DNA from: CAXMQZ01 sp963707075
Lineage (GTDB): Bacteria; Acidobacteriota; Thermoanaerobaculia; Multivoradales; JAHEKO01
NCBI GenBank assembly: GCA_963707075.1
Contig: CAVPOX010000024.1
Span: 1 to 64,000 of the forward strand
Length of the DNA: 64,000 nt
Direction of reading: 5' to 3'
A model generated the notes under the pieces. It saw only the letters and a program-made list of their open reading frames with translations, ran no database searches and had not been told where the DNA came from. A program made the translations under genes and the position numbers. Within the stretch, counting starts at the first letter, position 1; each line of letters opens with the position of its first letter. This document shows, one piece after another, positions 25,802-33,106 of this stretch.

Positions 25802-26437
25802 ATGGCCCAAGCAGGTCTGGCAGCCTCGCGTAGCAGCACCCGCCTCTCGGATGGGAACGATCGCGATACCGTCTTCCGCCTGCTGCGGTTCTCACACATC
25901 TTCGCCTCGGTTGTCCGGGAATTCTTGGAGCTGCAGCTCCTCCACGAGGTGAGCGACGAGGATCTCTCTCTGTCGCAGTACCACCTCCTGAAGCTGATCA
26001 CGCTGGATGGCGAGCACCAGATGGGGCAGGTGGCGGAGTTCCTGGGCATCAGCCCCCCGGCGGCGACCAAGAACATCGACAAGATGGAGCGTCTCGGTCT
26101 GGTCAGCCGTATGCCCTCGACAGGGGATCGGCGAGCGACTTTTCTGGAGCCCAGCCGACAGGGCCGCCAGTTGGTGAGCCGCTACGAGACGTTGAAGGAA
26201 TCGAGACTGGCTCCAGTTCTCGATTCGTTCTCCCAAGAAGAGCTGAAGCAAATGGCGGATCTGTTGGAACGGTTCTCACTGCGGCTCATCCACGCGCAGG
26301 AGCCCATGTCACAGATCTGTCTGCGTTGTTCGGCCTACTACGACGAAAACTGTCCAGTCCCGCATCTCCAAGATGGATGTCCGTATAGGAAGGTCAAGGA
26401 GTTTGGTGGGGCTGCACCGAGCGGTGGGGAGGGTTGA
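25802..26437 (+). CDS. MarR-family regulator with four-cysteine C-terminal tail
   Basis: Winged-helix regulator of 211 aa. The MarR core covers about residues 20-160: DLSLSQYHLLKLITLDGEHQ, then the recognition region GISPPAATKNIDKMERLGLV, then the wing with TGDRRATFLEPSRQGRQL. An extra C-terminal tail holds Cys173, Cys176, Cys184 and Cys193 (ICLRCSAYYDENCPV, then DGCPYRK), suited to a metal or iron-sulfur centre or a redox switch. The start ATG 25802 has no Shine-Dalgarno; it lies only 4 nt past tandem operator-like repeats. The kor/hdr genes begin 90 bp downstream on the same strand, so it probably controls them and perhaps divergent gltA. Ligand binding is inference. Confidence 0.88.
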   Translation: MAQAGLAASRSSTRLSDGNDRDTVFRLLRFSHIFASVVREFLELQLLHEVSDEDLSLSQYHLLKLITLDGEHQMGQVAEFLGISPPAATKNIDKMERLGLVSRMPSTGDRRATFLEPSRQGRQLVSRYETLKESRLAPVLDSFSQEELKQMADLLERFSLRLIHAQEPMSQICLRCSAYYDENCPVPHLQDGCPYRKVKEFGGAAPSGGEG

Positions 26438-26527
26438 GGCTCAGGGCGATAGCAGAGCAGACAAGTCCGTCGTCGTGACTGCGTCGCCTCGGTGCCGAGT
26501 GGCACCTTGAAACCACGGGAGGGCGGC

Positions 26528-26851
26528 ATGAGGTATTGGCGAGATCCTCTGGATTCGGGTCGGCTAGCGGCCCCGAGGGGAGATGTGCAGATCCTCACGG
26601 ACCGATGCAAGGGCTGCGGGTTCTGCGTCGAGTACTGCCCCAGGCAGGTACTCGAGATGTCCCGAGAGTTCAATCGGAAGGGGTACCACCCGCCGGAAAT
26701 TGTCGACAGTCAGGCCTGCGTCAACTGCGGGCTCTGCGAGATGATCTGTCCGGAGTTCGCGATCTTCTGCATCGAGCACGCGGATCCGGTCGGTCTGACC
26801 GCCGATGCCGCAGTTGCTGCCGGTTCCGAGACAGGGGAGACGCGGCCATGA
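26528..26851 (+). CDS. korD: 2-oxoacid:ferredoxin oxidoreductase, delta (ferredoxin) subunit
   Basis: Small two-cluster ferredoxin subunit, 107 aa. Two CxxCxxCxxxCP motifs are seen: DRCKGCGFCVEYCP and ACVNCGLCEMICP, each binding a 4Fe-4S cluster that carries electrons from the thiamine site. The start is ATG 26528 after the ribosome site GGGAGGG; the open frame begins at 26492. Its stop overlaps korA as ATGA. Gene order delta-alpha-beta-gamma is that of the OorDABC 2-oxoglutarate oxidoreductase of Helicobacter and Campylobacter, which supports the substrate assignment. Confidence 0.9.
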   Translation: MRYWRDPLDSGRLAAPRGDVQILTDRCKGCGFCVEYCPRQVLEMSREFNRKGYHPPEIVDSQACVNCGLCEMICPEFAIFCIEHADPVGLTADAAVAAGSETGETRP

Positions 26852-28005
26852 AAGCCGATCCCGCAGGCGTCCTCACCGGCTCCCACTATCTCGACGGCGA
26901 CTTTGCATGCGGCGAAGGAGCCATGGCGGCGGGCTGCCGGTTCGTCGCCGGATACCCGATCACACCTTCTACAGAGGTCGTCGAACGCATCGCGCGCCGA
27001 TTTCCGACTCTGGGTGGCACCTTCATCCAGATGGAGGACGAGCTGGCCAGCATGGCAGCTGTGGTGGGAGCGGCTTGGACTGGATCGAAGAGCATGACCG
27101 TCACGAGCGGTCCCGGCTTCAGCCTGATGATGGAGAACATCGGACTGGCCGCGATGATGGAGACGCCTTGCGTCGTCGTCAATGTGCAGCGTGGCGGACC
27201 CTCCACCGGACTCCCGACCATGGTGGGGCAGGGAGACGTCATGCAGGCTCGCTGGGGCTCGCACGGCGACTACGAGGTGATCGCCTTGAGCCCTCAGTCG
27301 CCCCAGGAGGCCTTCGACCTGACCATCGATGCTTTCAATCTCGCCGAGATCTACCGGGTTCCCGTCATGTTCCTGATGGACGAGTGCGTCGGGCACATGA
27401 CCGAGAAGGTGGTGATCCCGGAGGCGGACGCGATCGAGATCGAGCCCCGGCGGTTGACGGCCAAGACGCCGGAGCACTTCGACCCCTATCAAGTCGAGGA
27501 TGGAGGACTTCCGGAGTTTGCTCGCGCCGGAGACGGCTATCGGTTCCACACGACGGGACTGACCCACGACGAGCACGGCTACCCGGTGATGAGCGCCGAA
27601 TGCCAGGAGGTGAACGTCCGCCGGCTGGTCGGCAAAATCCGCGACAACGCCGAAAAGATCGTCCGCTTCGAGGAGGTGGGCGTGGAGGATGCGGAGGTTG
27701 TCGTCGTCTCGTATGGCATCACGGCCAGGGTGGCCAGGTTGGCCGTCGAGGAAGCGCGCTCGCGAGGCTTGCGAGTCGGTTTTCTCCGGCTGGTGGTGAT
27801 CTGGCCGTTTCCCGAGAAGCGGATCCGAGAAATCGCCGAGTCCGTCGGTGCGTTCGTAGTGCCAGAGATCAACTTCGGACAGATCGCTCTCGAGGTCGAG
27901 CGCGCCGCGGCTGGACGAGCCGTGACCTGGCCAGTCCATCATGCCGGGGGCTCCGTTCACTCGCCAGATGCGATCACCGAAATCATCATCAAGGCGGCCG
28001 AATGA
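26848..28005 (+). CDS. korA: 2-oxoacid:ferredoxin oxidoreductase, alpha subunit (2-oxoglutarate type)
   Basis: Alpha subunit (domains I and II) of a thiamine-diphosphate 2-oxoacid:ferredoxin oxidoreductase. Key segments are GCRFVAGYPITPSTEVVERI near the start, the SGPGFSLMMENIGLAA region, VVNVQRGGPSTGLPT and the domain II strand VVVVSYGITARVARLAV. It starts at ATG 26848, overlapping the delta subunit stop, and its own stop overlaps the beta subunit start, so the complex is translationally coupled. The product has 385 aa. The similarity to OorA/KorA and the location between citrate synthase and fumarase argue for 2-oxoglutarate; other 2-oxoacids cannot be excluded. Confidence 0.92.
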   Translation: MKADPAGVLTGSHYLDGDFACGEGAMAAGCRFVAGYPITPSTEVVERIARRFPTLGGTFIQMEDELASMAAVVGAAWTGSKSMTVTSGPGFSLMMENIGLAAMMETPCVVVNVQRGGPSTGLPTMVGQGDVMQARWGSHGDYEVIALSPQSPQEAFDLTIDAFNLAEIYRVPVMFLMDECVGHMTEKVVIPEADAIEIEPRRLTAKTPEHFDPYQVEDGGLPEFARAGDGYRFHTTGLTHDEHGYPVMSAECQEVNVRRLVGKIRDNAEKIVRFEEVGVEDAEVVVVSYGITARVARLAVEEARSRGLRVGFLRLVVIWPFPEKRIREIAESVGAFVVPEINFGQIALEVERAAAGRAVTWPVHHAGGSVHSPDAITEIIIKAAE

Positions 28006-28901
28006 CTGTTTCTACGAGACCGACTGTCAGCCAGGAGCGGGAGCACCCCAGTGCGCCACTCCTGAGGATGGAGCGCATTCCCCATGTGTGGTGCCCGAGT
28101 TGTGGCATAGGAACGGTGGTCAAGTGCTACGCCACGGCTCTGGAGCGCGCTGGAGTGGATCTGGACAAGGTGTCGGTAGTGTCGGGAATCGGCTGCTCGG
28201 GAAGGGTCGCCGGTTACCTGAAGCTGGATGGCTTCCACACGACTCATGGTCGAGCGATTCCGTTTGCCACTGGCCTCAAGCTGGGGCGGCCCGAGCTGCT
28301 GGTGACGGTGATCTCCGGCGATGGCGACCTGGTGGGGATCGGCGGCAATCACTTCATTCACGCGGCGCGACGAAACCTGGATCTGCTGGTGATTCTGATC
28401 AACAACTTCATCTACGGGATGACGGGCGGGCAGAACGCTCCGACGACGCCGCAAGGGGCGAGATCGTCGACGATGCCCTTCGGGAACTTCGAGACGCCCT
28501 TCAATCTTCCACACCTTGCAGCCTCCAGTGGTGCATCCTACGTCGCCAGATGGACCTGTCTTCACATCCGGCGCCTGACCTGGTCGATCGAGGAGGCGAT
28601 CCACAAGAAGGGTTTCAGGTTCATCGAAGCCGTCGCGCCATGTCCGACCCTCTACGCGCGTCTGAACAAGTTGGGCAGCGGCCTGGATGCGATGCGCTTC
28701 TACCACGATACCGCCGAGATCAGGAATGGCGCGGATACCCGCGAGGTCGATGTCTCGTTTCAGAGCCCGATCATCTGCGGGAAGTTCGTCGACGAGGAGC
28801 GGCCGACCTTCCTCGATCTGATGCACTCTCACTACGAGAAGCAGCTGGGAGATCGCTACGTGCCGATGCCGCCCGAAGGGGGAATGCTCCATGAGCTGTA
28901 G
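28002..28901 (+). CDS. korB: 2-oxoacid:ferredoxin oxidoreductase, beta (TPP-binding) subunit
   Basis: Thiamine-diphosphate-binding beta subunit, 299 aa. The N-terminal cysteines (VWCPSCGIGTVVKCY) would hold the proximal 4Fe-4S cluster. The TPP/Mg signature is VISGDGDLVGIGGNHFIHAA followed by LVILINNFIYGMTGGQ. The HTTHGRAIPFATGLKL segment precedes it, as in OorB/KorB. ATG 28002 overlaps the korA stop (ATGA) and the gene overlaps korC by 11 bp. With the alpha and gamma subunits it forms the catalytic core that oxidises the 2-oxoacid and loads acyl on CoA. Confidence 0.94.
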   Translation: MTVSTRPTVSQEREHPSAPLLRMERIPHVWCPSCGIGTVVKCYATALERAGVDLDKVSVVSGIGCSGRVAGYLKLDGFHTTHGRAIPFATGLKLGRPELLVTVISGDGDLVGIGGNHFIHAARRNLDLLVILINNFIYGMTGGQNAPTTPQGARSSTMPFGNFETPFNLPHLAASSGASYVARWTCLHIRRLTWSIEEAIHKKGFRFIEAVAPCPTLYARLNKLGSGLDAMRFYHDTAEIRNGADTREVDVSFQSPIICGKFVDEERPTFLDLMHSHYEKQLGDRYVPMPPEGGMLHEL

Positions 28902-29484
28902 GACCGAGATCCGAATCACCGGCTTCGGAGGTCAGGGTGTCGTGCTCGCCGGCCACATCATCGGTCGCGCCTGCGCCATCCATGCCGGTCAACAGGCCAC
29001 CATGATTCAGAGTTTCGGCCCCGAAGCCCGAGGCTCGGCCTGTAGCGCCACCCTCGTCGTCTCTGATCGCGAGGTGCTCTATCCCTACATCCAGCGTCCG
29101 GACATCTTCGTCGTGATGTCTGCAGAGGGCTACGAGAAGTACGGCCGGGAGCTCAAGGAGGATGGGATTCTGGTGTTCGAGCAGGATCTCGTCCATCCGA
29201 ACCCGGTGGAAGGGCAGCAGCAATTCGGTGTGCCCTCGACACGCATCGCGGAGTCCCTGGGACGAACGATCGTCCAGAACATCGTGATGGTGGGCTTCTT
29301 CAGTGGCGTCACGGGCCTGGTCCCGGACGAGGCTATGCGCGATGCGGTCAAGGGATCGGTGCCCGCAGGGACCGAAGACCTGAATCTGAAGGCTTTCGAG
29401 CTCGGCCTGGAGTACGCGCGGAATTCGGTCGATCGGCCCGCCGTGAGAGTTACCAGACCGACGCTGGAGGAGGTGAGCCCATGA
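28891..29484 (+). CDS. korC: 2-oxoacid:ferredoxin oxidoreductase, gamma subunit
   Basis: Gamma subunit (domain III), 197 aa. The family signature is EIRITGFGGQGVVLAGHIIG close to the N-terminus, followed by SFGPEARGSACSATLVVSD and PDIFVVMSAEGYEKYG. This domain helps position coenzyme A. The gene overlaps korB by 11 bp and the next flavoprotein gene by 4 bp (ATGA). That continuous coupling means the Hdr-like genes downstream are probably made in step with the oxidoreductase. Confidence 0.93.
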   Translation: MSCRTEIRITGFGGQGVVLAGHIIGRACAIHAGQQATMIQSFGPEARGSACSATLVVSDREVLYPYIQRPDIFVVMSAEGYEKYGRELKEDGILVFEQDLVHPNPVEGQQQFGVPSTRIAESLGRTIVQNIVMVGFFSGVTGLVPDEAMRDAVKGSVPAGTEDLNLKAFELGLEYARNSVDRPAVRVTRPTLEEVSP

Positions 29485-31892
29485 GAGCACCGATCCGCAG
29501 TTCTGGCGGTTGGGCTCCCGAACTGGCTGGCTGTAGCCTGCTGATCCCGGATATCCAGTCCGAGCCGCTACCGATCGCGCGCGTCGAGCCGGCCCCTTGC
29601 ACCCAAGCCTGCCCGGCGGGGATCAATGTCAAGGCCTACGTCTCCCTGATCGCCGAGAGCCGTTTTACAGAAGCACTGCAGGTCGTTCGGCAGCACTGCC
29701 CTCTGCCCGGCATCTGCGGCCGGATCTGTCACCACCCATGTGAAGCGGTCTGTCGCCGAGGGACAGTCGACGAGCCGATCGCCATCCGGTCGCTGAAGCG
29801 ATTCGTCTCGGACCTGGCGCTCGACGAGGCGCCACCCGAGCCCTGGCCCCTGACGGACAAGGGATCGAGGGTGGCGGTCGTCGGTTCCGGTCCAGCGGGT
29901 CTGACAGCCGCATACGACCTGCGTCGGGCCGGCTACCCGGTCACCATTTTCGAAGCAGAGGCCGAGCCGGGGGGGATGTTGCGCTATGGGATCACCGAGT
30001 ATCGCCTACCGAGGGATGTGCTGAATGCCGAGATTGCCTACCTGGGTGGAGTCGGCCTCGAGTTCGAGACCGGCTGCCGGGTTGGCCGAGATCTTCAGTT
30101 GGAGGAGATCCTCGAGCAGGGCTTTGTCGCGACCCTGCTGGCCGTCGGAGCCCAGCGCGGAAGAGCGCTGAGGGTGCCGGATGCAGAAGCCTGTGCGGGC
30201 GTTGAAGACGCTCTGGCATTCTTGCGTCGGGTCAATCACGGCGACCGGACGCCAGTGCAGGGACGTGTCGTGGTCATCGGCGGTGGCTCGACAGCTGTCG
30301 AGGCGGCCCGGTCGGCGCTGCGCTTGGGTGCGGATTCTGTCGACATCCTCTACCGGCGCTATCGCGAAGAGTTGCTGGCTGACGAGGAGGAGATCAGGGC
30401 GGCAGAGTCGGAGGGCATTGCTTTCAGGTTCCTGGTGGCTCCAACTCGGCTCGTCATGGACAACGGCGATCTGCGTGCGCTCGAGTGTGTCAGGGTCGGG
30501 TTGGGTGAGCCCGACGCCTCCGGTCGCCGTCGACCCATTCAGATACCCGGCAGCGAATTCAGGGTCGAAGCCGATCGAGTGTTGGCCGCCATCGGTCAGG
30601 CTGCCGATCTGGACTTCATGCCGGCCGAGGTTCTGGCGCAGCTGACGGAGAATGAACTCTTGAGCGTCGATCCGCTGACCACCATGACCGGCCTGCAGGG
30701 GGTATTCGCAGCCGGCGATGCAGTTTCGGGTCCGGCAACGGTTATCGACGCCATCGCGGGCGGCCACCGGGCTGCCGAGGCCATTCGGCATTACTTGGAG
30801 GAGGGCAGGCCCTCGATCCAGCCCGAAGCGCCGGAGTTGCGCGCCCCGGTGGAGTACGGACTTCCGGATTCACCACCGGTGATTGCAGAGAGGGGCCGAC
30901 CTGCACATCGAGAGCTCAAATCCGGCGCTGAGTTCGCCGAGGTGGAGAAGCCCTTCGGCGAAACCGAGGCCGTAGAAGAGGCGCGTCGCTGTCTGCGGTG
31001 TGGGCCGTGCGGCGAGTGTCGAGCCTGCGCTCCCTCGTGCCGGCGGCGTCACGTGATGGTGCGATTCCCGAACGGCGAGGGAGTGGCCAGCCGGGCACCC
31101 ATCCTGCTGCGAGCTCCCGGGAATGTGGCGATGGGTTTGAGCCTGCACTCTACAGCCCGGGCTCAGCTGCTGCCGGAGAGTCGCCCCCGACTCCTGCGAG
31201 AGGTGTCTCCGAGCGAAGGCGATTTCGTCGAGATCGCTCCCGTGAGGGTGCAGATCGTCGAGGAGCAATGCCGGGGATGCGGTCGCTGCATCGAAGTCTG
31301 CCCCTTCGAGGCGATCTCCATGTGCGGTACGGATTCGGTACCGTTCGCTCGAGTCGAGCCTGCGCTCTGCCGAGGGTGCAATCTCTGCTGTGCCGTTTGT
31401 CCGACTTCAGCGGCCGAGCCCAACGCGTTGTCCGTTGCTTGGTGGGGCTCGCGGCTCTCCGACGCCTTCGACGGTCGGGCCGAGGCGATCGACGATCCTG
31501 GACCCATCGTGGTCCTGGCTTGCCAGAGGAGAGCCGGGTCGGTGGAGCCCATGCTTCGTGAGAGCTCTGCTCATGTCGAGGTCATCCGCTTCCGGTGCGT
31601 CGGCCAGGTCGACGCCGGAATGCTGGTCGAGCTGTACCGCAGGGGAGCCAGCAGCGTCCTGGTGGCCGGCTGCCTGACCGAGCGCTGCCGTTTTGGTGAG
31701 GGAGCCCACTTGGCCACCGAGCAGGTCGCCAGAGCGCAACGGCTGATCGCGCTCATGGGGGGTGGCGCTGACCGATTGCGCTCGGATTGGTCCGGGAGCC
31801 GGGCCGACGACCCGATCGAAGCGCCAGTCCTGCGCATGATTGCAGAAGTGTTCGGAGCGCGACCGGATCTCACCGGGCAGCTTCCCACCTGA
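29481..31892 (+). CDS. NfnB/GltD-like flavoprotein fused to ferredoxin and MvhD-like domains
   Basis: An 803-aa electron-transfer fusion. Residues 40-95 form a GltD-type N-terminal iron-sulfur domain (CTQACPAGINVKAYV, ICGRICHHPCEAVCRRG). Residues 130-440 are an FAD/NAD(P)H module, with the FAD loop VVGSGPAGLTAAYDLRRAG, the nucleotide loop VVIGGGSTAVEAARSAL and the FAAGDAVSGPATVIDAI ending. A cysteine-rich linker lies at 504-520 (CLRCGPCGECRACAPSC) and two 4Fe-4S ferredoxin motifs at 597-641. Residues 676-760 are MvhD-like, keeping CQRR, RFRC and GCLTERC but lacking one cysteine of the standard CNWC start. ATG 29481 overlaps korC. The likely job is passing electrons between NAD(P)H, ferredoxin and the downstream Hdr proteins; direction and partners are inferred. 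Confidence 0.87.
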   Translation: MRAPIRSSGGWAPELAGCSLLIPDIQSEPLPIARVEPAPCTQACPAGINVKAYVSLIAESRFTEALQVVRQHCPLPGICGRICHHPCEAVCRRGTVDEPIAIRSLKRFVSDLALDEAPPEPWPLTDKGSRVAVVGSGPAGLTAAYDLRRAGYPVTIFEAEAEPGGMLRYGITEYRLPRDVLNAEIAYLGGVGLEFETGCRVGRDLQLEEILEQGFVATLLAVGAQRGRALRVPDAEACAGVEDALAFLRRVNHGDRTPVQGRVVVIGGGSTAVEAARSALRLGADSVDILYRRYREELLADEEEIRAAESEGIAFRFLVAPTRLVMDNGDLRALECVRVGLGEPDASGRRRPIQIPGSEFRVEADRVLAAIGQAADLDFMPAEVLAQLTENELLSVDPLTTMTGLQGVFAAGDAVSGPATVIDAIAGGHRAAEAIRHYLEEGRPSIQPEAPELRAPVEYGLPDSPPVIAERGRPAHRELKSGAEFAEVEKPFGETEAVEEARRCLRCGPCGECRACAPSCRRRHVMVRFPNGEGVASRAPILLRAPGNVAMGLSLHSTARAQLLPESRPRLLREVSPSEGDFVEIAPVRVQIVEEQCRGCGRCIEVCPFEAISMCGTDSVPFARVEPALCRGCNLCCAVCPTSAAEPNALSVAWWGSRLSDAFDGRAEAIDDPGPIVVLACQRRAGSVEPMLRESSAHVEVIRFRCVGQVDAGMLVELYRRGASSVLVAGCLTERCRFGEGAHLATEQVARAQRLIALMGGGADRLRSDWSGSRADDPIEAPVLRMIAEVFGARPDLTGQLPT

Positions 31893-31903
31893 GGAGTCGA
31901 GTG

Positions 31904-33091
31904 ATGAGAGACCTCATCCAGCTCAAGCAATCCACTCATGCTGCACTCTGCCTGGAATGCGGGAAATGCAGCACGATGTGTCCGTTGGCTCGCTTCGGTG
32001 GATTCTCGGCTGCCCGCATGATGTCGATTCAGGATCCAGAGTCGGAGATTCAGGGACATGCGGCAGCGGTGCAGCGGTGCCTGACGTGCGGGGCCTGCGA
32101 AGTGCGTTGTCCACAGGGAGTTCGCTACACGGAGTTCGTACGTGGATTGCGTCCCGAGCTCCCAGCAGAGGCCCGGTGGTCCTGCCCGCATGGGGCGGTC
32201 TTTCAGGAATCGGCACGCTGGGCCGCCGATGGGGCGGTCAATGGTCGAAACACCAGCTGGTTGGAGGATGACCTGACCGTCGCTGAGGAAGGTGAGGTTG
32301 GGCTTTTCGTGGGATGCCTTCCCCTGTTCGATGTCGTGTTCGGCGCTGAGCTGGGGGTTCGAATGGTGGAGATCGCTCGCTCAGCGGTCAAGCTCCTCAA
32401 TCACTTCGGCATCGAGCCGGTCGTCCTGGCCGACGAGCGATGTTGCGGTCACGATTTGCTGTGGAGTGGAGAGGAGAACACGTTTGAGAAATTGGCTGTT
32501 GCGAATTCGAGCGCCTTCGAGGAGCGTGGAGTTCGGCACCTGCTGACCACCTGCGCCGAGTGCTGTCGCACCTGGAGCCTCGACTATCCACAGTTCGTCG
32601 AAGGCTACCGACCGCGGGTCCAGCACTTCTCCGAATTCCTGGCCGAGCGAATCGAGGGTGACGAAGTGAGCTTTCGCCACCTGGGTGATGTGGGATCGCT
32701 GACCTACCACGACCCCTGCAGACTGGGCAGGCAGTTGGGAGTTTTCGACGCGCCGAGAAAGGTCATGGCTGCTCTGCCGGGAAGCGATGTGGTCGAGATG
32801 GAGCGCTCGAGGGCCGATGCTCAGTGCTGCGGCACTCCGGGCTTCATCCAGTGCAATCGTGACTCGCGAAGATTGCAGGCACGTCGATTGGAGAGCGCGG
32901 TGGCGAGCGGAGCCTCCACGATGATCACCGCCTGCCCCAAGTGTCTGATCCACTTCCGATGCGCTCAGGCCGAGGATCGCCTGACCCATCGGCAGGGTGC
33001 CGAGCTGCAGATCGAGGATCTCACGGTATTGGCAGCGAGTCTGCTGACGACGAGCAAAGAAGCGGAACAGGACTCAACGTCGGAGCGCTAG
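31904..33091 (+). CDS. HdrC-HdrB fusion (HdrD-like) iron-sulfur protein
   Basis: A 395-aa protein joining an HdrC ferredoxin part to an HdrB part. The N-terminus has two cluster motifs, LCLECGKCSTMCP and CLTCGACEVRCP. The remainder carries two CCG domains: ADERCCGHDLLW with TTCAECCRTW, and DAQCCGTPGFIQCN with ITACPKCLIHF. In HdrB these bind non-cubane 4Fe-4S clusters at the disulfide-reducing site. The start is ATG 31904, or GTG 31901 in frame; GAGGAG precedes both. It follows the flavoprotein by 11 bp and precedes hdrA by 15 bp. In bacteria such proteins feed electrons to or from unknown thiol/disulfide or quinone partners; the physiological disulfide is unknown. Confidence 0.9.
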   Translation: MRDLIQLKQSTHAALCLECGKCSTMCPLARFGGFSAARMMSIQDPESEIQGHAAAVQRCLTCGACEVRCPQGVRYTEFVRGLRPELPAEARWSCPHGAVFQESARWAADGAVNGRNTSWLEDDLTVAEEGEVGLFVGCLPLFDVVFGAELGVRMVEIARSAVKLLNHFGIEPVVLADERCCGHDLLWSGEENTFEKLAVANSSAFEERGVRHLLTTCAECCRTWSLDYPQFVEGYRPRVQHFSEFLAERIEGDEVSFRHLGDVGSLTYHDPCRLGRQLGVFDAPRKVMAALPGSDVVEMERSRADAQCCGTPGFIQCNRDSRRLQARRLESAVASGASTMITACPKCLIHFRCAQAEDRLTHRQGAELQIEDLTVLAASLLTTSKEAEQDSTSER

Positions 33092-33106
33092 AGACAGGAG
33101 AAGTTC

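Noticed and set aside
25802..25804. A later start codon for the MarR-type regulator
   Set aside because: No later in-frame ATG or GTG with a ribosome site gives a full N-terminal helix; 25802 is kept although it lacks a Shine-Dalgarno.
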